Assembly (NCBI GenBank): GCA_023436945.1
Contig: JAEZHG010000026.1
Coordinates: 1-13,687 of the forward strand
Direction of reading: 5' to 3'
From: Pseudomonadota bacterium
GTDB taxonomy: Bacteria; Pseudomonadota; Alphaproteobacteria; Caulobacterales; Caulobacteraceae
DNA length: 13,687 nt
Shown here: one piece after another, positions 1 through 5,945 of the stretch
How positions within the stretch are numbered: the stretch's first letter is position 1
Layout of the letters: each line of letters starts with the position of its first letter
Made by a program: the position numbers and the translations under genes
Notes under the pieces: model-generated
What the model was told of the DNA's origin: nothing
What the model saw: only the letters and a program-made list of their open reading frames with translations
Database searches by the model: none

Positions 1-287
1 GCGACAAGGCGATGAAGAACCTGCGCATCCGTCTGTACGACCAGCAGCGTCAGGCCAAGGACGCCGCCCGCTCGGATGCCCGCAAGTCGCAGGTCGGTTC
101 GGGTGACCGCTCTGAACGCATCCGCACCTATAATTTCCCGCAAGGGCGCGTGACCGATCACCGTATCGGCCTGACCCTGCACTCCCTGCCGCAAATCCTC
201 GAGGGCGACCTCGATCCGATGCTGAACGCCCTGATCGCCGAAGATCAGGCGGCCCGTCTGGCCGACCTCGAAGCCGAGTTCGGCTAA
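1..287 (+). CDS. prfA: Peptide chain release factor 1, C-terminal end (5' truncated by window)
   Basis: This is the last 94 or so codons of release factor 1, which recognises UAA and UAG on the ribosome and triggers peptide release. The frame is open from base 3 and ends at TAA 285-287. What is seen is the highly conserved class I segment around [18 protein letters not shown], then [12 protein letters not shown], and the acidic RF1 tail with [15 protein letters not shown]. The last of these separates RF1 from RF2. The GGQ catalytic loop lies upstream, outside the window. In many bacteria prfA is followed directly by prmC, whose product methylates that GGQ glutamine. Here an opposite-strand gene lies between them, and its stop codon overlaps this one by four bases (284-287). 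No intrinsic terminator is visible immediately after the stop. Identification is firm from sequence similarity recalled for the family. Confidence 0.96.
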   Translation, partial: DKAMKNLRIRLYDQQRQAKDAARSDARKSQVGSGDRSERIRTYNFPQGRVTDHRIGLTLHSLPQILEGDLDPMLNALIAEDQAARLADLEAEFG

Positions 288-1585
288 GCCGAGGCGGCCT
301 TACGCTTCTTCTTGCGGCCGATGACCTTTGAGCCAAGGCTCTCGGCATATTTCAGAGTGAAGGCGAGGGCAGCGGGGTTGCCGCGTCGTGCCCCGACGCT
401 GTCGGCCATCACGGCACCGCGCTCGCCCATCGGCCTTTCAGGCCCGACAGTGGTGTCGATGGCGGTCTGGTGCTCGATCTCGGCATTCAGACGCGCGCCC
501 ATCAGCACGACCATCAATGAAATCCACGTCCACAGCAGGAAACCCATGGCCGCCGACAGCGGGCCGTAGGAGTCGGTACGCACGAAGTTCGACAGGAACC
601 AGCTGAACAGCAACGACACCAGCAGGCTGAACACCGCCGCAACAATGGCCCCCGGCGTCACCCAGCGCCATCGCGGCGAGGTGCGGCTTGGCCCGATGCG
701 GTAAACAAGATTGAGGAAGCCGACGAACAGCAAGAACAGCACCGGCCAGCGCAGCGGCGACAGATAGGCCCATTCCTCCTGCAGCCCGAACAGCGAGATC
801 ACCACCGGCACACCGACCACCAGCAGCGAGGTCATCATAACCGCCAGCAGGGCCGACAATGTGCAGGCCATGCACAGCAGGTTGTATTTCACAATGCTGC
901 GCTTCTCGACCTCGTGATAGGCGAGGTTCAAACCGTAAAAGAGTGTCTTCACCCCGCCATTGGCCGCCCAAAGTGACAGGAGCAGCGTCCAGATCAGGGT
1001 GAATGTCAGGGTGCTGGTCGAGTTGCTGGCCAGCCGCGACATCTCGTTTCCGAGGAAGGCGGACACGTTCGACGGCAGCAGCTCATAGATGAAATCCAGC
1101 CGCCCCCACGCATCCGCCGGATTGGCGAACAGACCATAGATGGTCACGAACGCACCGATGGCCGGGAACATGGCCAACAGCATGAAGAAGGTAATGCCGC
1201 CCGCGACGAAAGACACGCGGTCGCCAAAGAAGCCCATGCCTGTGCGCCACAGCACATCGACCCAGCCTTTTGCGGGTATTTTCAAAGGGCTGGTGGCTAG
1301 TCGGCCTCGACCGGGTTCTGCCCTGTCATAGCTCTCTGGAGTGTCATCCTCGTCGACAGCATCGGGGCGGTATTTGCGCAGATCCAGACCGATCTTGTGG
1401 CCTTGGGTATAGAGAAGATGCGCCGCTGTGGCCCCAGCGAACAGGCCGCCGCTCGCCGCCCCCGCATAGCGTAGCCAAAGCGGTGTCCGGCCTTTCGAGC
1501 CCTTGCGGGAGGAGGGGCGAGACAGCGCCCCTGCCACAGCAGAGAACAGGCCCATGGACTTGGCGGAAGATTTCTTTTTACCCAT
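284..1585 (-). CDS. YihY/BrkB family inner membrane protein
   Basis: A 433-residue polytopic membrane protein of the YihY/BrkB (formerly 'RNase BN', now known not to be a nuclease) family; molecular function is unknown. The core is about residues 108-375. It opens with the typical [21 protein letters not shown] segment, has about six hydrophobic segments (roughly 128-152, 193-209, 236-265, 279-296, 311-335, 345-365) and closes with [14 protein letters not shown], the usual family end. An N-terminal extension of about 105 residues is basic (MGKKKSSAK), has a weak hydrophobic stretch at 41-60 and an acidic loop; the C terminus is lysine/arginine rich (GRKKKRK). The extension makes the protein longer than the roughly 300-residue family core. 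Start: ATG at 1583-1585; an internal Met at codon 11 is the alternative. Neither has a strong Shine-Dalgarno. It converges on prfA with overlapping stops and diverges from prmC. Confidence 0.9.
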   Translation of the reverse strand: MGKKKSSAKSMGLFSAVAGALSRPSSRKGSKGRTPLWLRYAGAASGGLFAGATAAHLLYTQGHKIGLDLRKYRPDAVDEDDTPESYDRAEPGRGRLATSPLKIPAKGWVDVLWRTGMGFFGDRVSFVAGGITFFMLLAMFPAIGAFVTIYGLFANPADAWGRLDFIYELLPSNVSAFLGNEMSRLASNSTSTLTFTLIWTLLLSLWAANGGVKTLFYGLNLAYHEVEKRSIVKYNLLCMACTLSALLAVMMTSLLVVGVPVVISLFGLQEEWAYLSPLRWPVLFLLFVGFLNLVYRIGPSRTSPRWRWVTPGAIVAAVFSLLVSLLFSWFLSNFVRTDSYGPLSAAMGFLLWTWISLMVVLMGARLNAEIEHQTAIDTTVGPERPMGERGAVMADSVGARRGNPAALAFTLKYAESLGSKVIGRKKKRKAASA

Positions 1586-1658
1586 GGCAGTTCACAACGA
1601 TCCTTGTGCAGAGCCGTTCCGTCTTGAAATCTTCGGCATCAGCCCCCAATCAATCCGC

Positions 1659-2564
1659 ATGAGCACCACCCCTTCTAATTCCGCTTCCGGCGCGACCCTC
1701 CTGACCACGTGGAAGGACGCCCAGGCCCGCTTCAAGGCTGCAGGCCTCGACAGCCCGTCCATCGACGCACGCATTCTGCTCGAAGCGGCGACGGGGGCTG
1801 GCCGTGTCGACATCCTGACCGATCCCTACCGTGCCGTCACCACGGAACAGGCCGCAAAGATGGACGAACTGGTCCAGCGCCGCCTGAAGCGCGAGCCGGT
1901 CTCCAAAATCCTCGGCAAGAAGGGTTTCTGGAAGATCATGCTGAACGTCACACCGGACGTTCTCAGCCCGCGTGCGGACACCGAGGTGCTGCTCGATATC
2001 ATTACACTGTCGTTCGACGCCGACAGCCAGTTCGAAATGGCCGACCTTGGCACGGGTTCGGGCGCCATCCTGCTGGCTGCCCTTGCCGAGCGTCCGGGCG
2101 CTCGCGGTGTCGGCATCGACATCTCGAACGAAGCGCTGGTGGTGGCGCGCGACAACGCTGCGGCCCTGTCGCTGGATGACCGCTGCACCTTCGCCCACGC
2201 CAACTGGACCGAGGGTCTGGCCGACGACAGCTTCGATCTGGTCGTCTCCAACCCGCCCTATATCCCGAGCAAGGACATTGCAGGCCTTGATCCGGAAGTG
2301 CGCGAGCATGATCCGCATCTGGCACTGGATGGCGGCGAGGACGGCCTCGACCCGTATCGCATCCTCGCGCCCGAGATGAAGCGCATCCTCAAGGACGGCG
2401 GCATCTTCGCGGTCGAGATTGGCTGGGACCAGGGCCCGCAGGTCAAGGCTCTGTTCGAACAGGCCGGCTTTGCCGATGTGAAGGTGGTCAAGGACCTCGG
2501 CGACCGTGACCGTGTGGTCACCAACGGTCCGGACCCGCGCACCACTCCGCGTCCGCAGGCCTGA
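1659..2564 (+). CDS. prmC: Peptide chain release factor N5-glutamine methyltransferase
   Basis: PrmC (HemK) uses S-adenosylmethionine to methylate the glutamine of the GGQ motif in release factors RF1 and RF2, raising termination efficiency. With the start at 1659 it is 301 residues. An N-terminal helical substrate-recognition domain (about 12-90) is followed by the Rossmann methyltransferase domain with motif I DLGTGSGAI (129-137), an acidic residue after strand 2 (GIDIS, 152-156) and the diagnostic NPPY at 198-201. SPRADTEV (103-110) corresponds to the family's IPRPDTE. The open frame extends upstream to 1503, but those codons overlap the divergent membrane gene and do not resemble the family. 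The family-like N terminus begins just after 1659, although no clear Shine-Dalgarno precedes it; 1584 is an alternative ATG. A terminator follows at 2607-2639. Confidence 0.95.
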   Translation: MSTTPSNSASGATLLTTWKDAQARFKAAGLDSPSIDARILLEAATGAGRVDILTDPYRAVTTEQAAKMDELVQRRLKREPVSKILGKKGFWKIMLNVTPDVLSPRADTEVLLDIITLSFDADSQFEMADLGTGSGAILLAALAERPGARGVGIDISNEALVVARDNAAALSLDDRCTFAHANWTEGLADDSFDLVVSNPPYIPSKDIAGLDPEVREHDPHLALDGGEDGLDPYRILAPEMKRILKDGGIFAVEIGWDQGPQVKALFEQAGFADVKVVKDLGDRDRVVTNGPDPRTTPRPQA

Positions 2565-2606
2565 GTTCAGGCCCGCGCCAAACGCTTTTCAATGTGACGG
2601 CCAAAG

Positions 2607-2639
2607 CGGCGGCAAGGTGAAAACCCTGCCGCCGTTTTT
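2607..2639 (+). terminator. Intrinsic terminator after prmC
   Basis: An eight-base perfect stem, CGGCGGCA (2607-2614) with TGCCGCCG (2627-2634), carries two further G-C pairs inside (2616-2617 with 2624-2625) and is followed directly by five T at 2635-2639. It lies 42 nt after the prmC stop and fits a rho-independent terminator for prmC. Confidence 0.85.
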
Positions 2640-2651
2640 GTAGAATAGGTC

Positions 2652-2681
2652 TTGGCAAATGGCTTCATCACGCGCTAAGTC
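2652..2681 (+). promoter_or_regulatory. Candidate housekeeping promoter for the DUF4167 gene
   Basis: A -35-like TTGGCAAA (2652-2659), a 14-nt spacer and GCTAAGTC (2674-2681) match the Caulobacter sigma-73 pattern TTGACGNS, N10-14, GCTANAWC. The -10 element agrees at all but one defined position. It sits just after the prmC terminator, as expected for a separate transcription unit. Transcription would begin near 2687-2690, leaving a leader of about 215 nt. This is pattern matching by eye, not an experimental site. Confidence 0.5.
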
Positions 2682-2902
2682 CTTTTTTGTCTCCCACCCA
2701 AACACAGCGGATGCGGCCCCTTCGGTCGGTTAAGCGTGGCTGGGACAAGTGATGGTCGGACCTGTAAGGGTGCGGCGGACCACAGGGCGACAAACGTTTT
2801 TCCGAACAGATCGCAACGGGGATTGGCCCCGAAAGCGCGGAACCAGGACATGGGCTCCAGACTGTCCTCGACAGCCAGACCCGCACCAACACGGTAACCT
2901 CG
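2682..2902 (+). promoter_or_regulatory. Long gene-free leader upstream of the DUF4167 gene
   Basis: Some 220 bases lie between the candidate promoter and the DUF4167 start, with no convincing coding region; short frames here are not supported by family resemblance or ribosome binding sites. Visible secondary-structure elements are a hairpin CGGGG/CCCCG (2817-2821 with 2827-2831), a hairpin CTGTC/GACAG with a three-base loop (2862-2866 with 2870-2874), and a competing pairing GGACA/TGTCC (2846-2850 with 2863-2867) that cannot form together with the previous one. No known riboswitch or RNA family is recognised. It may be an untranslated leader with regulatory structure or simply spacer. Confidence 0.35.
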
Positions 2903-3799
2903 ATGAGAGATTTCAAGGGCATGAAGCGTCAGCGCGGCCGCAATCGCAAGCCGAGCGGTGGCAACAACGCCAATGCAACCAACCCGAACCGTTCGTGGGA
3001 CTCCCAAGGCCCCGAGAACATCAAGGTTCGCGGCAATGCCCAGACGGTTTACGAACGCTATATGCAACTGGCGCGTGACGCTGCTGCTGCCGGTGACCGC
3101 GTTCTTGCTGAAAACTATACCCAGCACGCCGAACACTATTTCCGTGTCCTGCGCGCCCTGCAGCCGCTTCGTTCGGTGAGCGAGATCGCCCAGCGCGAAC
3201 AGGCTGGCCAAGGCTTCGACATCGACTTCGAAGATGAATCCGGCGCCCAAGCCGCTGCCATCATCGCCGCCCAACAGGCCGAAGAGCGCCGCGCCGAAGA
3301 AGAAGCCCGCCGTCAGGCCGAACGCGCCGAGCGCGAAGCCCAACGCGAGCGTGAACGCGCCGAGCGTGCTGAACGCGGTGAAACCGAAGCAGACTTTGAC
3401 AACCGTGAAGGCCGTGAAGGCGGTCGTCGCGAAAGCCGCCGCGAGCGCTGGGAGCGCCGTCGCGACGAGCGCAACCGTCGCTTTGAGAATGGTGAAGGTC
3501 AGGGCGAACAAGCCGAGGCTGCTGGCGAAGGCGCTGCGACTGAAACTCCGGTCGAAGCTTCGAACGAAGTGGCTCAATCCGCTCCGGTCGAAGTGGCTCA
3601 GGAAGCCGAGGCTCCGCGCGCTCCGCGTGGTCGCCGTCCGCGCAACGAGCAACCGGCAGAAGATGCCGAAATCTCGCGCGATGCAGCCAGCCTGCCGGGC
3701 TTTGTGAGCCGTCCGGTGCCGCTCGACGACGTCGCCGAAGAAGCTCCGGCCCCGCGTCGCCGCGCCCCGCGCCGCAAGGTGGAAACCGAAGAAAACTGA
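2903..3799 (+). CDS. DUF4167 domain-containing protein
   Basis: A 298-residue cytoplasmic protein of unknown function in the DUF4167 family, widespread in alphaproteobacteria. The conserved part is the N-terminal 85 or so residues: a basic stretch (KRQRGRNRKP, 8-17), an Asn-rich linker, then SWDSQGPENIKVRGNAQTVYERYMQLARDA and LAENYTQHAEHYFRVLRAL, which look like paired helices. Residues 116-198 form a long Arg/Glu/Ala helix-prone segment with alternating charge, then a low-complexity Glu/Ala/Pro region and a basic end (RRRAPRRK, 285-292). The basic ends suggest nucleic-acid or ribosome binding, but that is inference only. The start at ATG 2903 gives MRDFKGMKRQRGRN; ATG 2921 is the alternative, and neither has a strong Shine-Dalgarno. 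The gene stands alone between a candidate promoter and a strong terminator. Because of its codon bias a 377-codon antisense frame is open across it; I regard that as a shadow. Confidence 0.9.
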   Translation: MRDFKGMKRQRGRNRKPSGGNNANATNPNRSWDSQGPENIKVRGNAQTVYERYMQLARDAAAAGDRVLAENYTQHAEHYFRVLRALQPLRSVSEIAQREQAGQGFDIDFEDESGAQAAAIIAAQQAEERRAEEEARRQAERAEREAQRERERAERAERGETEADFDNREGREGGRRESRRERWERRRDERNRRFENGEGQGEQAEAAGEGAATETPVEASNEVAQSAPVEVAQEAEAPRAPRGRRPRNEQPAEDAEISRDAASLPGFVSRPVPLDDVAEEAPAPRRRAPRRKVETEEN

Positions 3800-3822
3800 T
3801 CCTGACATCCAGGACCACGAAG

Positions 3823-3852
3823 AAGCCGGACAGACCCCCTGTCCGGCTTTTT
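3823..3852 (+). terminator. Strong intrinsic terminator after the DUF4167 gene
   Basis: An 11-base perfect stem, AAGCCGGACAG (3823-3833) with CTGTCCGGCTT (3839-3849), has a five-base loop ACCCC and ends in a run of five T (3848-3852). It begins 23 nt after the DUF4167 stop codon and is a textbook rho-independent terminator. Confidence 0.93.
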
Positions 3853-3877
3853 ACGTAGAGGCGGATAAGTAAAAATT

Positions 3878-3900
3878 ACAGCTTCTATACATAACGCTGT
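3878..3900. promoter_or_regulatory. Short inverted repeat upstream of the HATPase-like gene
   Basis: ACAGC (3878-3882) and GCTGT (3896-3900) form a five-base inverted repeat around an AT-rich centre, 23 nt before the start of the next gene. It could be an operator overlapping the promoter, but five bases can arise by chance. Confidence 0.2.
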
Positions 3901-3923
3901 TTTCCTAATGAGGAGAACGCGAC

Positions 3924-4649
3924 ATGACAGGCCCCCACCTGATCATAACTGCGATCTGTCTGACGAGTGCGCTTTTGGGCCTGTGGCTTATGCGTCAAAG
4001 AACGGACGATCGTGCGGCTATGGCCGCGGTATCATTGAACCGATCTGCCGATGAGGCTCCAAAACCAACCGGCGTCCGATGCCATCCGGCAGGGCGCGGC
4101 GGTGAACAGGTCACCGATCCGGTTCAGGCTGTGCGTCAGGCCTGTCTGGCGATGGAAGACGAAGCCCGCCGCAACGAGATCGATCTCCTTCGTCCCTTCA
4201 GCGTCTCTGTGCCGCCGATTGCGGTTCAGCGCGGACCTCTGGTCGCCTTGCTGAAATCCGTGCTGCAAAACGCCATGGATGCGACCCCGCGACGGGGCGC
4301 GGTCATCTGTATGATCAAGATGACGGCCAACCACGTCCATTTCGTCATTTCCGACAGCAGCGGATGTGCGGAAGACGGTGCGGCACTCCTGTCCGACGCT
4401 CGCTGGCGCACTGAAAGCCTGTCGCCGTCCAAGATGGTGGCAGAGGCCATGCGCGGGCGTCTGGTCCATACGGACCACCCCGGCGAGGGCGTCGTTGTGG
4501 ACATCGCTTTCGAGCGCCTCGACGTTAAAAACACCAGCGAACCCAAGAGCTTCACCTCCTGGTCCTCAAAGGTGGGCAATGACTTCGCCATTGATAAAGG
4601 CACGGCTCCGACCAGCCGTGGTCACATCATGGTTGAAGCGGCACTCTGA
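3924..4649 (+). CDS. Membrane-anchored lone HATPase-like domain protein (degenerate histidine kinase ATPase)
   Basis: A 241-residue protein with one N-terminal membrane segment (about 5-23, then basic RQR) and a domain resembling the ATP-binding half of a sensor histidine kinase. LVALLKSVLQNAMDATPRRG (106-125) matches the N box with Asn116. ISDSSG (142-147) stands where the G1 box DxGxG is expected. SKMVAEAMRGRL and HPGEGVVVDIAF (169-196) match the last helix and strand of the fold. No dimerisation domain with a phospho-accepting histidine fits between the membrane segment and the N box. The glycine-rich lid (usually GxGLG) reads ESLSP, so ATP binding is doubtful. The last 45 residues match nothing I know. 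AGGAG at 3911-3915, eight bases before ATG, is a clear ribosome binding site. It may be a regulator that lost catalysis, as ChpT-like phosphotransferases did, but it lacks their helical hairpin. Function unknown. Confidence 0.7.
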   Translation: MTGPHLIITAICLTSALLGLWLMRQRTDDRAAMAAVSLNRSADEAPKPTGVRCHPAGRGGEQVTDPVQAVRQACLAMEDEARRNEIDLLRPFSVSVPPIAVQRGPLVALLKSVLQNAMDATPRRGAVICMIKMTANHVHFVISDSSGCAEDGAALLSDARWRTESLSPSKMVAEAMRGRLVHTDHPGEGVVVDIAFERLDVKNTSEPKSFTSWSSKVGNDFAIDKGTAPTSRGHIMVEAAL

Positions 4650-4727
4650 TAGGCCTTAGTCCACAGGACTTGACGAACGAAGGTGCAACCGCCTTCCTGC
4701 CAAGCCCGTTGCCAGTGGATGATTAGA

Positions 4728-5426
4728 ATGCCTGTTTCGACTGTCGCCATGTCTTCCCCCAAGCGTGCTGCCAAGGCCGCGGCTGCCCTGATGCTGATGG
4801 CAGGTCTGGGGCTGGGCGGCTGCGCCGTGTCCAATATGGGCGAGGTCGCCGCACCGCCGCCGCCACCGGGTGCCGTGGCTGGTCCCGTGCTGGCCGACTG
4901 GCGCGGTGTAATCACACAGGAAGACCGCCGCCGATACAACACCCGCCAACAGGCATGGACGCTGGCGCTTGAGCAATCGCGCCGCCAGCAGGGCTCGGGC
5001 GATCTGGCCGCGCTGGGCGATCTGCTAAAGCCCTCGGCGGCCAAGGGCGATGCCTCGATCCCTGTCGGCAACTATCGCTGCCGCACGGTTAAACTGGGCT
5101 CTCAGGGCGGAGATGATGGTCTGGGCTATGTGGTCTATGGCTGGTTCACCTGCCGCGTCGAACAGACGCCGCGTGGCCTGCGCCTCGTCAAGCTGACGGG
5201 CTCGCAGCGTCAGGACGGACTGCTCTATCCCGAAGACAACCGCCACCAGCTTTTCCTCGGCGGCATGGCCCTTTCCAGCGAAGCCTCGGCACCGGCCTAT
5301 GGTGCCAACAGCAACCGCGATGTGATGTCGGTGCTGGAGCGGATCGATGATCGCCGCTGGCGTCTGGTCACGCCGTGGCCGCGCTATGAATCCAACCTCG
5401 ATATTCTTGAACTGGTCCCCGCCTGA
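4728..5426 (+). CDS. DUF4893 domain-containing lipoprotein
   Basis: A predicted lipoprotein of the DUF4893 family, function unknown. A basic N-region (SSPKRAAK), a hydrophobic stretch and the lipobox LGGC (Cys32 counted from 4728) indicate signal peptidase II processing and lipid anchoring. A short Pro-rich tether (PPPPPG) follows. The folded part has features typical of the family: DWRGVITQEDRRRYNTRQQAW, GNYRCRTVKLGSQGG, YGWFTCRVE, KLTGSQRQDGLLYPED, HQLFLGGMAL, RDVMSVLERIDDRRWRLVTPWPRYESNLDILELVP. Two cysteines besides the lipid-bearing one (in YRCRT and FTCRV) could pair in the periplasm. The start is uncertain. ATG 4728 has a weak purine-rich stretch upstream, ATG 4749 gives the most compact signal peptide with Cys25, and ATG 4719 and GTG 4683 are also open. 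It lies 78 nt after the HATPase-like gene on the same strand with no terminator between, so co-transcription is possible. Confidence 0.85.
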   Translation: MPVSTVAMSSPKRAAKAAAALMLMAGLGLGGCAVSNMGEVAAPPPPPGAVAGPVLADWRGVITQEDRRRYNTRQQAWTLALEQSRRQQGSGDLAALGDLLKPSAAKGDASIPVGNYRCRTVKLGSQGGDDGLGYVVYGWFTCRVEQTPRGLRLVKLTGSQRQDGLLYPEDNRHQLFLGGMALSSEASAPAYGANSNRDVMSVLERIDDRRWRLVTPWPRYESNLDILELVPA

Positions 5427-5449
5427 GGGGTTCATTGACAGACCCCTTT
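5426..5449 (+). terminator. Weak terminator-like hairpin after the DUF4893 gene
   Basis: AGGGGT (5426-5431, starting within the stop codon) pairs with ACCCCT (5442-5447) around a ten-base loop and is followed by only TT (three T in all, 5447-5449). A TTGACA sequence (5435-5440) lies in the loop and could be a -35 element for the next gene, but no matching -10 at normal spacing is obvious. Confidence 0.35.
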
Positions 5450-5493
5450 GGAAGTCCCAGTTTTAACAGAAGATTTTCAAAGGGGAGCCATCA

Positions 5494-5907
5494 ATGTCCA
5501 AAGCCCAATACGGTGTGAAAGCGACCGTCTGGTCCATTATCGGCGCGGTGGTGATCCTCGCGGTCGTGCTCGTCGGCCTGCCGCCCTACAACGTCTATTC
5601 CAAACAGATGCAGGGCCGCGCGGCCTATGAGGAAGCGGTACAGAACCGCCGCATCCGCGTGCTGGAAGCACAGGCGGCGCTCGACTCGGCCAAGCTGACC
5701 GCCCAAGCCGAGATCGAACGCGCCAAGGGTGCCAATGAGGCCAACCGCATCATGGCCGAGGCCCTCGGTGGTCCCGAGAACTACCTGCGCTGGTCCTACA
5801 TCAACATGCTTCAGGAAACCGCAGGCAAGGAAGGTCGCCAGACCATCTACATCCCCACCGAGGCCGGCATGCCGATCCTTGAGGCCGGAAAGCGCAGCGA
5901 CCGCTAA
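5494..5907 (+). CDS. Small membrane protein resembling the C-terminal tail of prohibitin/SPFH proteins
   Basis: A 137-residue protein with a single N-terminal membrane segment (about 12-30) and then a charged Ala/Glu/Arg coiled-coil-prone helix (about 38-92). It ends in SYINMLQETA and QTIYIPTEAGMPILEAGK (116-133). That helix, with AQAEIERAKGANEANRIMAEALGGPENYLRW, and the YIPTEAGMP ending resemble the distal part of bacterial and phage prohibitin-like 'membrane protease subunit' proteins. The SPFH/band-7 domain itself is absent. Short membrane-anchored proteins of this type occur in many proteobacteria, so this is probably a genuine small family and not a broken gene. A strong Shine-Dalgarno AGGGGAG (5481-5487) lies six bases before ATG, which supports translation from here. 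A role in membrane organisation or in modulating a protease such as FtsH is inference from prohibitins only. A terminator begins six bases after the stop. Confidence 0.75.
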   Translation: MSKAQYGVKATVWSIIGAVVILAVVLVGLPPYNVYSKQMQGRAAYEEAVQNRRIRVLEAQAALDSAKLTAQAEIERAKGANEANRIMAEALGGPENYLRWSYINMLQETAGKEGRQTIYIPTEAGMPILEAGKRSDR

Positions 5908-5912
5908 ACAAA

Positions 5913-5944
5913 AAGGGCCGGATCTTCTGATCCGGCCCTTCTTT
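5913..5944. terminator. Bidirectional intrinsic terminator between convergent genes
   Basis: A 12-base perfect stem, AAGGGCCGGATC (5913-5924) with GATCCGGCCCTT (5929-5940), closes on the tetraloop TTCT. On the plus strand it is followed by CTTTCTT; on the minus strand by a run of five T (complement of 5910-5914). It sits between the stops of the SPFH-tail gene and the convergent serine hydrolase gene and should serve both. Confidence 0.92.
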
Positions 5945-5945
5945 C

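Noticed and set aside
1503..1658. Upstream extension of prmC to 1503
   Set aside because: The extra 52 codons overlap the divergent membrane gene and do not look like the PrmC N terminus, which starts naturally after 1659.
2682..2902. Known structured RNA (SRP, tmRNA, RNase P or 6S) in the DUF4167 leader
   Set aside because: None of the conserved cores of these RNAs that I know could be found on either strand.
3261..3480. Tandem DNA repeat in the Glu/Arg-rich part of the DUF4167 gene
   Set aside because: The repetition is at the level of amino-acid composition with varying codons and spacing; no exact repeat unit is present.
2675..3808. 377-codon minus-strand frame covering the DUF4167 gene and its leader
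   Set aside because: Its Phe/Ala/Leu-rich translation mirrors the Glu/Ala/Arg-rich codons of DUF4167, which suggests a shadow; it also runs through a plus-strand terminator region and promoter. It does leave the leader without stop codons, but that alone is weak evidence.
5435..5467. TTGACA with GTTTTAAC as a promoter for the SPFH-tail gene
   Set aside because: The -35 is perfect but the only -10-like sequence is too far away (17-20 bases beyond the usual arrangement for this pattern), so it is mentioned only as a possibility.
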